Assembly (NCBI GenBank): GCA_036509315.1
Contig: DATCFU010000184.1
Span: 1-41,028, forward strand
Source: PALSA-607 sp036509315
GTDB taxonomy: Bacteria; Actinomycetota; Actinomycetes; Acidothermales; Acidothermaceae
Reading direction: 5' to 3'
Length of the DNA: 41,028 nucleotides
Shown here: piece by piece, positions 15,963 through 22,416 of the stretch
How the letters are laid out: each line of letters opens with the position of its first letter
Position numbering within the stretch: position 1 is the first letter of the stretch
Notes under the pieces: generated by a model
Told to the model about the DNA's origin: nothing
What the model saw: the letters and a program-made list of their open reading frames with translations, nothing else
The model's database searches: none
Position numbers and translations under genes: made by a program

Positions 15963-16012
15963 GGTCGCTACGTGGCACGACCCCAGGTCGCTACGCGACT
16001 AGGCTTTTGAAT
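15963..16012 (+). promoter_or_regulatory. Leaderless promoter with direct repeats, DUF5319 gene
   Basis: TAGGCT (16000-16005) lies seven bases before ATG 16013. A 10-nt direct repeat GGTCGCTACG occurs at 15963-15972 and 15986-15995, in the -15 to -38 region, and could be an operator. There is no clear -35 box. Confidence 0.5.
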
Positions 16013-16366
16013 ATGCATGAGGCAACGAGCGAACCGCTCTCGCCCCAGGACCGCGAGGAGATCCTCGTCGACCTGGCCGACCTCGAGGTCTTTCAGACGC
16101 TGCTCGAGCCGCGAGGTGTGCGCGGTCTCGTGGTCCATTGCGGCGAATGTGAAGCGCCGCACTACTTCGCGTGGGAGTTGCTCCGCCAGAATCTGCGCCA
16201 ACTGCTCGACGTCGGCCAACTGCGCGCGCACGAGCCCGCATACGAGCCGGATCCCGCTGACTATGTCGCGTGGGACTACGCCAGTGGCTTCGTCGACGGT
16301 GTGCTCTCGGAATCAGAGCGAGACGACGGATCCGGTGACGTGCCGCCGACCATCGACCTGCGCTAG
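16013..16366 (+). CDS. DUF5319 family protein
   Basis: 117 residues beginning MHEATSEPLSPQDREEILVD. The conserved family core is visible: a helical N-terminus, GVRGLVVHCGECEAPHYFAWELLRQNL (about 37-63) with the CxxC pair of a possible metal site, and HEPAYEPDPADYVAWDYASGF. Function unknown. DUF5319 genes are usually found divergent from guaB in actinobacteria, as here, with 141 bases between the two starts. ATG 16013 is favoured over TTG 16007 because it fits a leaderless transcript. Confidence 0.85.
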   Translation: MHEATSEPLSPQDREEILVDLADLEVFQTLLEPRGVRGLVVHCGECEAPHYFAWELLRQNLRQLLDVGQLRAHEPAYEPDPADYVAWDYASGFVDGVLSESERDDGSGDVPPTIDLR

Positions 16367-16414
16367 ACCCGCAGCAGCGACGTCGACGAGCGCCCACCCG
16401 GGAGCGTTGTTGCG

Positions 16415-17023
16415 TTAGCGGACGATGCCGCTGCGAAAACCTAGAGCGACGGCCTGCGCCCGATCATTGACGCCGAGCTTGCGAAACAACCGGCGGGCGT
16501 GGGTTTTCACGGTGTCCTCGGAGAGAAAGAGCTCACGGCCGATTTCGTTGTTGGTCTTTCCGCGGCTCATGCCGTCGAGCACCTGCCGCTCGCGCTCGGT
16601 CAAAGGCGGATCGATGACTTGCGCTGGGCCGTGTCCGTTGTTGGCGCGCGCAACTCCTGCATCGACGACGACATGGGCAAGTGCGGCACACAATTCCTCG
16701 ACCGAAACGTCCTTGGTCAGGTAGCCACGCGCACCACCGGCCATCGCGCGGGCGAGGTTCTCGCTGTCCGCGGTGCCGGCCAGCATGACGACATTGGCGC
16801 CGGGGTGAGCTGAGACAAGCAGTCGGGCAGTCTCGGGACCGCCGAGGTCAGGCATCGCGACGTCGAGGAGCACGAGCGCAGGGAGCTCGGCGGCGTACCG
16901 CACGAAAGTCTCCGCACTGGTGTCCGCCGTCATCACCCGATCGACGCCCGGCACCGCGGCGACATAGCGGCGCAAGTGCTCGCGAAAGCGCCGATGATCG
17001 TCACAGATGAGCACAGTCGTCAC
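16415..17023 (-). CDS. bldM: BldM-type response regulator (receiver + LuxR HTH)
   Basis: 202 residues; Streptomyces BldM is of nearly the same length. The receiver domain (1-120) has the acidic pair CDD (7-9), Asp54 in LVLLDVAMPD and the lysine in YLTKD. The usual Thr/Ser of the receiver switch is replaced (VVMLAG), as expected for an atypical regulator not driven by a normal phosphorylation switch. The LuxR domain (about 138-200) has LTERERQVLDGMSRGKTNNEIGRELFLSEDTVKTHARRLFRKLG. No histidine kinase is adjacent. In Streptomyces BldM, alone or as a heterodimer with WhiI, controls aerial growth and sporulation genes; the role here is inferred. The position between groEL and guaB is the same as in Streptomyces. 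GTG 17023 is selected to match the family N-terminus; GTG 17071 is in frame. Confidence 0.82.
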   Translation of the reverse strand: MTTVLICDDHRRFREHLRRYVAAVPGVDRVMTADTSAETFVRYAAELPALVLLDVAMPDLGGPETARLLVSAHPGANVVMLAGTADSENLARAMAGGARGYLTKDVSVEELCAALAHVVVDAGVARANNGHGPAQVIDPPLTERERQVLDGMSRGKTNNEIGRELFLSEDTVKTHARRLFRKLGVNDRAQAVALGFRSGIVR

Positions 17024-17178
17024 AAGCGTTCGCACCCGATCCCTGATCCATCCGTCCCGCGGGAATTTCACCCTCTTGGGCCATCGGCTCTTTCATCGGC
17101 AGAGTGGGCGCCAATCCTGAGCCCGAACCTGGCCATTCCCTTACGCCGAATGGCGCAATTGATAGACAAATCGGACAG

Positions 17179-18168
17179 TTAAATCGACAGTAATGCCTCT
17201 ATATCGGGACGGTTAAGCCATTCCTCCCGAACGTCATCAGGGAGGTCGCCCGCGATAGCCAATACCGCGGATCGGGCAGCCTGCAAACTGCGCGCGCTGG
17301 TGGCGGGATCGTCCTCGGCCAGCAAGGCACCCACGAGGGCTCGCGCCTGCCAGATCAGCGGGGTCGTCCCGAGCTGCTCGGCGAGGGTGGCGGCCCGACG
17401 CAAAGTGGTGACGGTGTCGGGGCTGCCGAGGTGCGCCTGGGCGACTCCGAGGAACAGCAAGCCCTTCGCCACATGCCGCGGCGCGTGCGCCAACTCGGCC
17501 GCATCGATCGCTTCGGACGCCGCCTCCTGCGCCGCGGTCGGGTTCTCCTCGAGGAGCGCGATCTCGGCGCGTACCCAGTCGAGACGCACCCGCTGCCGCC
17601 ACCAATCGGGATGAACTTCAGCCAGCCCGGCGGCGACGCCGAGTTCGGTGCCGGCGATCTCGATCTCGCCTAAGCCCACGGCGTCGGACGCGAGACCAAG
17701 ACGGCAGTCGAACACGGCCTCGTCGAGCCCCGGCAACGCGTCTGCTGCGGTCAGCCCGAGCGCGTCGAACTCCCACGCAACGGTGTGCCGCCCCAACTGC
17801 CGGTGCACGCTCGCGACCGTCGCCGCCGCAAGCGCCCCGAACAGCCGCAGCTCAGGGGCAGTGTCGGCGCCTGACAGAGCCTCTCGCAGTGGTCCCATCA
17901 CGCCACCCAGCAGGGTTAGCGCCGTGCCGAACCGACCACGCGACGCCTGCGCCACACCAAGGAGCCAGGTCGCCGCCGTTGCCTCGGCCGTTCGACCACC
18001 CGTGGTCGCGAGTGCAACAGCTTGTTCAAGCGGCGGGACGGCGGTGCCGGGCGGTCCGTGAAACGCCGCCCGTTCACCCTTCGCTAGCAGCCCAGCGAGA
18101 GCGTCCGGCGCGCTAGTAGCGCGCCGGGCTGTTCGGGCAGCATCGTCAGCAGTCTCGTGGGAGTCCAC
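17179..18168 (-). CDS. TPR-like helical repeat protein following groEL
   Basis: 329 residues, almost entirely alpha-helical, alanine- and leucine-rich, with repeated 34-40 residue helical pairs from about residue 40 to 300, for example ATAATWLLGVAQASRGRFGTALTLL and HVAKGLLFLGVAQAHLGSPDTVTTL. This is the look of tetratricopeptide-type scaffolds. No signal peptide or enzymatic motif. It begins with GTG nine bases after the groEL stop, so it is probably cotranscribed with the chaperonin genes and induced with them. A helper or stress-related scaffold is possible but not shown. Confidence 0.7.
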   Translation of the reverse strand: MDSHETADDAARTARRATSAPDALAGLLAKGERAAFHGPPGTAVPPLEQAVALATTGGRTAEATAATWLLGVAQASRGRFGTALTLLGGVMGPLREALSGADTAPELRLFGALAAATVASVHRQLGRHTVAWEFDALGLTAADALPGLDEAVFDCRLGLASDAVGLGEIEIAGTELGVAAGLAEVHPDWWRQRVRLDWVRAEIALLEENPTAAQEAASEAIDAAELAHAPRHVAKGLLFLGVAQAHLGSPDTVTTLRRAATLAEQLGTTPLIWQARALVGALLAEDDPATSARSLQAARSAVLAIAGDLPDDVREEWLNRPDIEALLSI

Positions 18169-18177
18169 CGCGCCAGG

Positions 18178-19812
18178 TTAGTGGCTGTGACCACCGGGGC
18201 CGTGGCTGTGACCGTGTCCGCCGTGCGCGTCGGCCTCAGCCTCTTCGGGCTTCTCCACGACGAGTGTCTCCGTCGTGAGCACGAGCGCCGCGATGGACGC
18301 CGCATTTGCCAGCGCAGAACGGGTCACCTTGACGGGATCGATGACTCCATCAGCGATGAGATCGCCGTAGTCGCCACTGGCTGCGTTGAGTCCGTGACCG
18401 ACCGGCAGGCCGGCGACCTTCTGTGTCACGACGTAGCCCTCGAAGCCGCTGTTCTCGGCGATCCACCGAAGCGGTTCGACGAGCGCCTTGCGCACGATGC
18501 TCGCCCCGGTCGATTCATCGCCGACGAGGTCTAGGTTGTCGAGCGCCGATGCAGCGTGCACGAGTGCGGAGCCGCCACCTGCCACGATGCCCTCTTCGAC
18601 AGCCGCCCGGGTCGCCGAGATCGCGTCCTCGAGCCGGTGCTTCTTCTCCTTGAGCTCAACTTCGGTCGCCGCGCCCACCCGGATCACCGCGACGCCGCCG
18701 GCAAGTTTCGCCAGCCGCTCCTGCAGCTTGTCGCGATCCCACTCGGAGTCGGTGCGCTCGATCTCAGCCCGCAACTGGCGGACCCGATCGGCGACTGCCT
18801 CGGCCGAACCGGCACCGTCGACAATGGTGGTGTCGTCCTTGGTGATGGTGACCCGACGCGCACTGCCGAGTACTTCCAAGCCGACGTCGTCCAGCTTGAG
18901 ACCGACCTCGGGTGCAACGACCTGCGCACCCGTAAGGATCGCGATGTCTTCGAGCATGGCCTTGCGGCGGTCACCGAATGCCGGCGCCTTCACCGCGACC
19001 GACTGGAACGTGCCGCGGATCTTGTTGACAACCAGGGTCGACAGCGCCTCGCCATCGACGTCCTCTGCGATGACCAGCAAGGTCTTGCCGGCCTGGATGA
19101 CCTTTTCGAGCAACGGCAGCAGGTCGGAGACCGACGACAGCTTGCCCTGGTTGAGCAGGATCAGCGGGTTCTCGAGCACCGCTTCCATGCGCTCGGTGTC
19201 ACTGACGAAGTACGGCGAGATGTAGCCCTTATCGAACTGCAGGCCCTCGGTGAGCTCGAGCTCAAGGCCCATCGTGTTCGACTCTTCGACGGTGATGACG
19301 CCGTCCTTGCCGACCTTGTCGAACGCTTCGGCGATGAGTCCGCCGACCTCGGGGTCTTGAGCTGAGATCGCGGCCACGTGGGCAATCTCGCCCTTGCCCG
19401 ATACTTCACGGGCGGTGTCGACGAGGCGCGCGGTCACCGCCGTAACGGCGGCTTCGATGCCACGCTTAAGCGCGAGCGGGTCGGCACCGGCCGCGACGTT
19501 GCGCAGACCTTCGTGAACCATCGCCTGCGCGAGCACGGTGGCGGTCGTGGTGCCATCGCCGGCGACGTCGTTGGTCTTGGTCGCGACTTCCTTGGCGAGC
19601 TGCGCCCCGAGGTTCTCGTGGCGGTCAAGGAGTTCGATCTCGCGGGCGATCGTCACGCCGTCGTTCGTAATCGTCGGGACGCCGTAGCTCTTGGCGATGA
19701 CGACGTTGCGACCCTTCGGCCCAAGCGTCACCTTCACCGCGTTCGCGAGCGCGTCAACACCGCGCTCAAGCGATCGACGGGCGCTCTCGTCGTACTGCAG
19801 GATCTTCGGCAT
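18178..19812 (-). CDS. groEL: 60-kDa chaperonin GroEL, histidine-rich tail type
   Basis: 544 residues, full length. It forms the ATP-driven folding chamber in the cytoplasm with GroES as lid. Equatorial, intermediate and apical domains are complete: VTLGPKGRNVVIAKSYG near 29-45, DVAGDGTTTATV near 82-93, GYISPYFVSD in the apical region and AAVEEGIVAGGGSAL near 405. The C-terminus ends HGGHGHSHGPGGHSH instead of the Gly-Gly-Met repeats of general GroELs. Mycobacterial GroEL1, encoded next to groES, has the same kind of tail, while the essential GroEL2 lies elsewhere; a second groEL outside this window is therefore likely. It follows groES by 136 bases and should share its CIRCE-controlled promoter. 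Confidence 0.97.
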   Translation of the reverse strand: MPKILQYDESARRSLERGVDALANAVKVTLGPKGRNVVIAKSYGVPTITNDGVTIAREIELLDRHENLGAQLAKEVATKTNDVAGDGTTTATVLAQAMVHEGLRNVAAGADPLALKRGIEAAVTAVTARLVDTAREVSGKGEIAHVAAISAQDPEVGGLIAEAFDKVGKDGVITVEESNTMGLELELTEGLQFDKGYISPYFVSDTERMEAVLENPLILLNQGKLSSVSDLLPLLEKVIQAGKTLLVIAEDVDGEALSTLVVNKIRGTFQSVAVKAPAFGDRRKAMLEDIAILTGAQVVAPEVGLKLDDVGLEVLGSARRVTITKDDTTIVDGAGSAEAVADRVRQLRAEIERTDSEWDRDKLQERLAKLAGGVAVIRVGAATEVELKEKKHRLEDAISATRAAVEEGIVAGGGSALVHAASALDNLDLVGDESTGASIVRKALVEPLRWIAENSGFEGYVVTQKVAGLPVGHGLNAASGDYGDLIADGVIDPVKVTRSALANAASIAALVLTTETLVVEKPEEAEADAHGGHGHSHGPGGHSH

Positions 19813-19880
19813 GCGTTAGAGGTCCTCTCAAAGTTCAGGCAGTTCAAGGCGATTCAAGGCAATGCTGCGAGCCCGACGGA

Positions 19881-19914
19881 CGCCGCCCCGAGGCTTTGCG
19901 GCTTCGGGGCGGCG
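19881..19914 (-). other. Hairpin in the groES-groEL spacer
   Basis: An 11-bp perfect inverted repeat (CGCCGCCCCGA at 19881-19891 and its complement at 19904-19914) with a 12-base loop. No T-run follows on the minus strand, so it may be a processing or attenuation site rather than a simple terminator. Confidence 0.5.
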
Positions 19915-19948
19915 GGCGCGAGCTGGCGCGACTTACGCCGCGAGCGAG

Positions 19949-20260
19949 CTACTTCTCGATGACAGCGAGGACGTCGCGAGCGGAGAGTACGAGGTACTCC
20001 TCGCCGCTGTACTTGACCTCGGTGCCGCCATACTTGCTGTAGAGAACGCGGTCGCCCTCTTTGACGTCGAGGGGCACCCGCTGACCGTCTTCGAACCGGC
20101 CGGGGCCGATAGCGAGGACGATGCCCTCCTGGGGCTTCTCCTTGGCGGTGTCAGGGATGACCAGGCCGGAAGCGGTGGTGGTCTCGGCCTCAACGGCCTG
20201 CACGACGATGCGGTCCTCGAGCGGCCGGATGGCTACCTTGGACTTGGTGGCGGTCGTCAC
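19949..20260 (-). CDS. groES: 10-kDa co-chaperonin GroES
   Basis: 103 residues, full family length. It caps the GroEL ring. Conserved parts: IRPLEDRIVVQAVEAETTTASGLVIPDTA (residues about 11-39, containing the mobile loop) and GDRVLYSKYGGTEVKYSGEEYLVL near 69-92. ATG 20260 has the purine-rich GAGGGGGAGTC upstream. It is the first gene of the groES-groEL operon; the promoter and two CIRCE operators lie 120-200 bases upstream. Confidence 0.97.
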   Translation of the reverse strand: MTTATKSKVAIRPLEDRIVVQAVEAETTTASGLVIPDTAKEKPQEGIVLAIGPGRFEDGQRVPLDVKEGDRVLYSKYGGTEVKYSGEEYLVLSARDVLAVIEK

Positions 20261-20382
20261 AGCGTGACTCCCCCTCCTCAGTGTTGTTGTGATGATGGTT
20301 GGGCGTTAGCACTTGGTGATCTGGAGCAGTTGGTGTCCACACCGGCCTGCCGTCGCGGGGGTCAGACCGAGCAAACAACGTG

Positions 20383-20409
20383 TTAGCAAACGGGGTACGA
20401 GAGTGCCAG
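20383..20409 (-). promoter_or_regulatory. CIRCE operator, proximal copy
   Basis: TTAGCAAAC, nine bases, GAGTGCCAG: seven of nine bases in each half match the CIRCE consensus TTAGCACTC-N9-GAGTGCTAA, with the right spacing. It would lie just downstream of the transcription start, where HrcA binding blocks initiation. Confidence 0.7.
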
Positions 20410-20422
20410 CACGTCTACTCGA

Positions 20423-20451
20423 AGACTATGCCGGGCTTAGCACTCCGTCAA
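20423..20451 (-). promoter_or_regulatory. groES-groEL promoter
   Basis: On the minus strand TTGACG (20451-20446), 17 bases, TAGTCT (20428-20423): a near-consensus vegetative promoter. The -35 sits in the spacer of the distal CIRCE and transcription would start near 20415, close to the edge of the proximal CIRCE. Confidence 0.75.
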
Positions 20452-20463
20452 CCCGAGTGCCAG
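20437..20463 (-). promoter_or_regulatory. CIRCE operator, distal copy
   Basis: TTAGCACTC at 20437-20445 is a perfect half-site; after nine bases GAGTGCCAG (20455-20463) matches at seven of nine. It is the target of the heat-shock repressor HrcA, which GroEL keeps active in the absence of stress. It overlaps the -35 box. Confidence 0.88.
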
Positions 20464-20515
20464 GCATGAATCCGCTCCCACCCGCCCCAGCTCTTGCGCC
20501 TTCCGTCGTCGCCGA

Positions 20516-20628
20516 TTCCTCACAGATCCAGCTTGACTCCTCACAGATGCAGCCTGTAAGTGCCCAGTGACGTAAGTCTGTGAGGAGTCCGGGCCGACGT
20601 CGGGGCTGGATCCTGAATGTGTGAGGAA
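20516..20628. repeat. Nested inverted repeats between groES and the methyltransferase gene
   Basis: Inner dyad: GACTCCTCACAGA (20535-20547) with its exact complement at 20577-20589. Outer dyad: TTCCTCACAGATCCAGC (20516-20532) with its complement at 20605-20628, split by a seven-base insertion. The left arms share TCCTCACAGAT, so the element is both directly and inversely repeated. No gene fits it. It could form a large cruciform or RNA fold. Confidence 0.75.
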
Positions 20629-20667
20629 ACGAGGCTCGGGGGTGTGGCGTGGGACTTGGTGCCCGGC

Positions 20668-20723
20668 GATTCGGTAGATAAGCAGATCAACAATGCGTGG
20701 ATGATCTGCTTATCGACGGAGTC
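20668..20723. repeat. 56-nt palindromic element
   Basis: Two 22-base arms matching at 19 positions, with a perfect 13-bp inner part (GATAAGCAGATCA at 20677-20689, complement at 20702-20714) and a 12-base loop. No T-run follows, so it is not an ordinary terminator. It may be a dispersed palindromic repeat (REP-like). Confidence 0.75.
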
Positions 20724-20838
20724 GCGGGCCCTCGGGCTTGCCGACTCGTCAGAAATTCGGGTTCTCCACGCCGGAAAGCTGCGTTTGCGAGGAGTCGCGG
20801 TCCCACCGCGAAGGGCTGACCCGGAAAGCGAGGAGTCG

Positions 20839-22032
20839 ATGGACGCTGACACATTCGCCGCGCTCGCGGCGAAGCCCGGCCCCGACGCGATCGCCCACGC
20901 GATGGCGCGCCTCGACGCAGGTGCGAACGACCTGGCTGTCGGTGAAGACGTCCGGCGGCACTACTGCGCGCTGAAACCAAACGTCGCCTCGGCAGCCGTC
21001 GAGCAAGCCACGCTTCGCCGCCGCGGTCGGGCGAAGTTCGGCGCTGCCGCCGACGAGATGTGGTTCACCGCAAACGGGCTCGAGCAGGCGACCAGCGCGA
21101 TTGCCGCCAACCACCGCGCAACAAGGTTCCACGCTCTGAACACCACCTTGGGACGCCCAGCGAGAGTGGCCGACCTCTGCTGCGGAATCGGCGCCGACTT
21201 GCGCGCGCTCGAAGCCGCCGGTTGCAACGTCACGGGTTTCGACCACGATCCGGTCACGGCCCAGGCGGCGAGGCTGAACAGCGACGCAAGAGTCGACTGC
21301 GCCGACGTCGAGGTACTAGACCTCACCGGGTACGACGCCGCGTTCATCGACCCCGCACGGCGGTCGAGGGGCCGGCGAACGTTCGACGTCAACGCCTACG
21401 AGCCGCCGTGGTCGTTCGTCACAAGCCTGCTCGCCAAAGTGCCGGCGGCCGCAGCCAAGGTGGCGCCCGGCATTCCGCATGACTTGGTCCCCGCCGGGAT
21501 CGAAATCGAGTGGATCTCAGTAGCAGGAGGCCTCAAAGAGGCGGTTTTGTGGGCAGGCAGCCTCACCGACGGCGAGACACGGCGACGCGCGACACTGCTG
21601 CCGTCGGGTGCAACGATGCATACCAAGTCGGACGCCGATGAGCGGGCGCCGACGGGATCCATGAATCGCTACCTTTACGAGCCCGACGACGCCGTGGTCC
21701 GGGCACATCTGATCAGCGACCTGGCGAGGTCGGTCGACGGCGTCCTGCTCGACGCGACGACGGCGTACCTGACAAGCGACCGGCTCATCGACACGCCTTT
21801 CGCGAAAGCGTTCGAGGTGCGCGAGGTGATGCCCTTTTCGTTGAAGCGCTTACGCGCCGCACTCAGAGAGCGCGACGTCGGCGGCGTCACCATCATGAAG
21901 CGTGGCTCGGCGGTCGACGTCGAACGCCTACGGCGCGACCTGCGGTTGGAAGGAACGACGCAAGCAGTCGTCGTCCTCGCACTCATTGATGGAAAGCACT
22001 ACGCGGTGATCGCCGACGCCGTGAACACGTGA
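20839..22032 (+). CDS. SAM-dependent methyltransferase with THUMP-like C-terminus
   Basis: 397 residues. After a helical N-terminal part (1-105) comes a class I methyltransferase fold with motif I VADLCCGIGADLRALE (110-125), an acidic strand end GFDHD (133-137) and AAFIDPARRSRG (168-179) at the motif IV position. The C-terminal section (about 320-397, SLKRLRAALRERDVGGVTIMKRG) is of the THUMP-like type. The family is encoded beside groES in several actinobacteria; its substrate, probably RNA, is not established. ATG 20839 has GAGGAG a few bases upstream; the frame is open to 20617, but that part crosses the palindromic element. Convergent with the tsa operon. Confidence 0.82.
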   Translation: MDADTFAALAAKPGPDAIAHAMARLDAGANDLAVGEDVRRHYCALKPNVASAAVEQATLRRRGRAKFGAAADEMWFTANGLEQATSAIAANHRATRFHALNTTLGRPARVADLCCGIGADLRALEAAGCNVTGFDHDPVTAQAARLNSDARVDCADVEVLDLTGYDAAFIDPARRSRGRRTFDVNAYEPPWSFVTSLLAKVPAAAAKVAPGIPHDLVPAGIEIEWISVAGGLKEAVLWAGSLTDGETRRRATLLPSGATMHTKSDADERAPTGSMNRYLYEPDDAVVRAHLISDLARSVDGVLLDATTAYLTSDRLIDTPFAKAFEVREVMPFSLKRLRAALRERDVGGVTIMKRGSAVDVERLRRDLRLEGTTQAVVVLALIDGKHYAVIADAVNT

Positions 22033-22036
22033 GGCG

Positions 22037-22126
22037 TCAGGAATGCACGGCTGACTGGCGGTCCATCCGACTCACCCGGTCGCCGTTCCGCAGAAAGGAC
22101 ACGCCGCCGCCAATGGCGACCCACAC
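22037..22126 (-). CDS. Possible 29-residue small protein after the ABM gene
   Basis: GTG 22126 begins 11 bases after the ABM stop and has AAGGAC five bases upstream. The product is VWVAIGGGVSFLRNGDRVSR followed by nine more residues, ending at TGA 22037. It would be the last gene of the tsa operon. Length gives no statistical support; it could equally be untranslated 3' sequence. Confidence 0.25.
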   Translation of the reverse strand: MWVAIGGGVSFLRNGDRVSRMDRQSAVHS

Positions 22127-22137
22127 GGTGTCCTTGT

Positions 22138-22416
22138 CTACGCCAGGTCGACGGGGGTGAACTCCCACGCTTCCGGCTCGCGCGCGACGAAGCGCTCCGC
22201 GCCGAGGTCGAACCATTCGTTGCCGGCAGCTAGTGCCTCGGTCGAGGCCCATCTCGTGACGATGACGGCGCGATCCTGGGCGTCGGAGCGGTAGAGCTCG
22301 CCGCCGCCGAAGCCTGGGGCTGCCAAGAATTGCGGCCATGCGGTGGTCTTCGTCCATGTGCAGAACTCGTCGAGCTGACCCTCGCGAATCCGGGTCTCCC
22401 ACATGCGTGCGATCAC
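22138..22416 (-). CDS. ABM-fold (antibiotic biosynthesis monooxygenase-like) protein
   Basis: 92 residues from GTG 22416. The dimeric ferredoxin-like ABM fold is suggested by IARMWETRIREGQLDEFCTW at the start, AAPGFGGGELYRSD in the middle and VIVTRWASTEALAAG with the helix that follows. Such proteins are small monooxygenases, heme-degrading enzymes or simple ligand binders; nothing fixes which. The start overlaps the tsaD stop by four bases (GTGA), with GGAGG seven bases upstream, so it is coupled to tsaD, an uncommon partner. Confidence 0.75.
   Translation of the reverse strand: MIARMWETRIREGQLDEFCTWTKTTAWPQFLAAPGFGGGELYRSDAQDRAVIVTRWASTEALAAGNEWFDLGAERFVAREPEAWEFTPVDLA

Noticed and set aside
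20306..20332. Third CIRCE operator
   Set aside because: Only the left half (TTAGCACTT) matches; the other half fits at four of nine bases.
20541..20852. Leftward gene between groES and the methyltransferase gene
   Set aside because: Its translation crosses the palindromic elements, and similar peptides appear on both strands only because of the dyad symmetry.
22037..22402. 121-residue leftward gene inside the ABM gene
   Set aside because: Mostly an alternative frame of the ABM gene; only the last 29 codons, after the ABM stop, were kept as a weak candidate.
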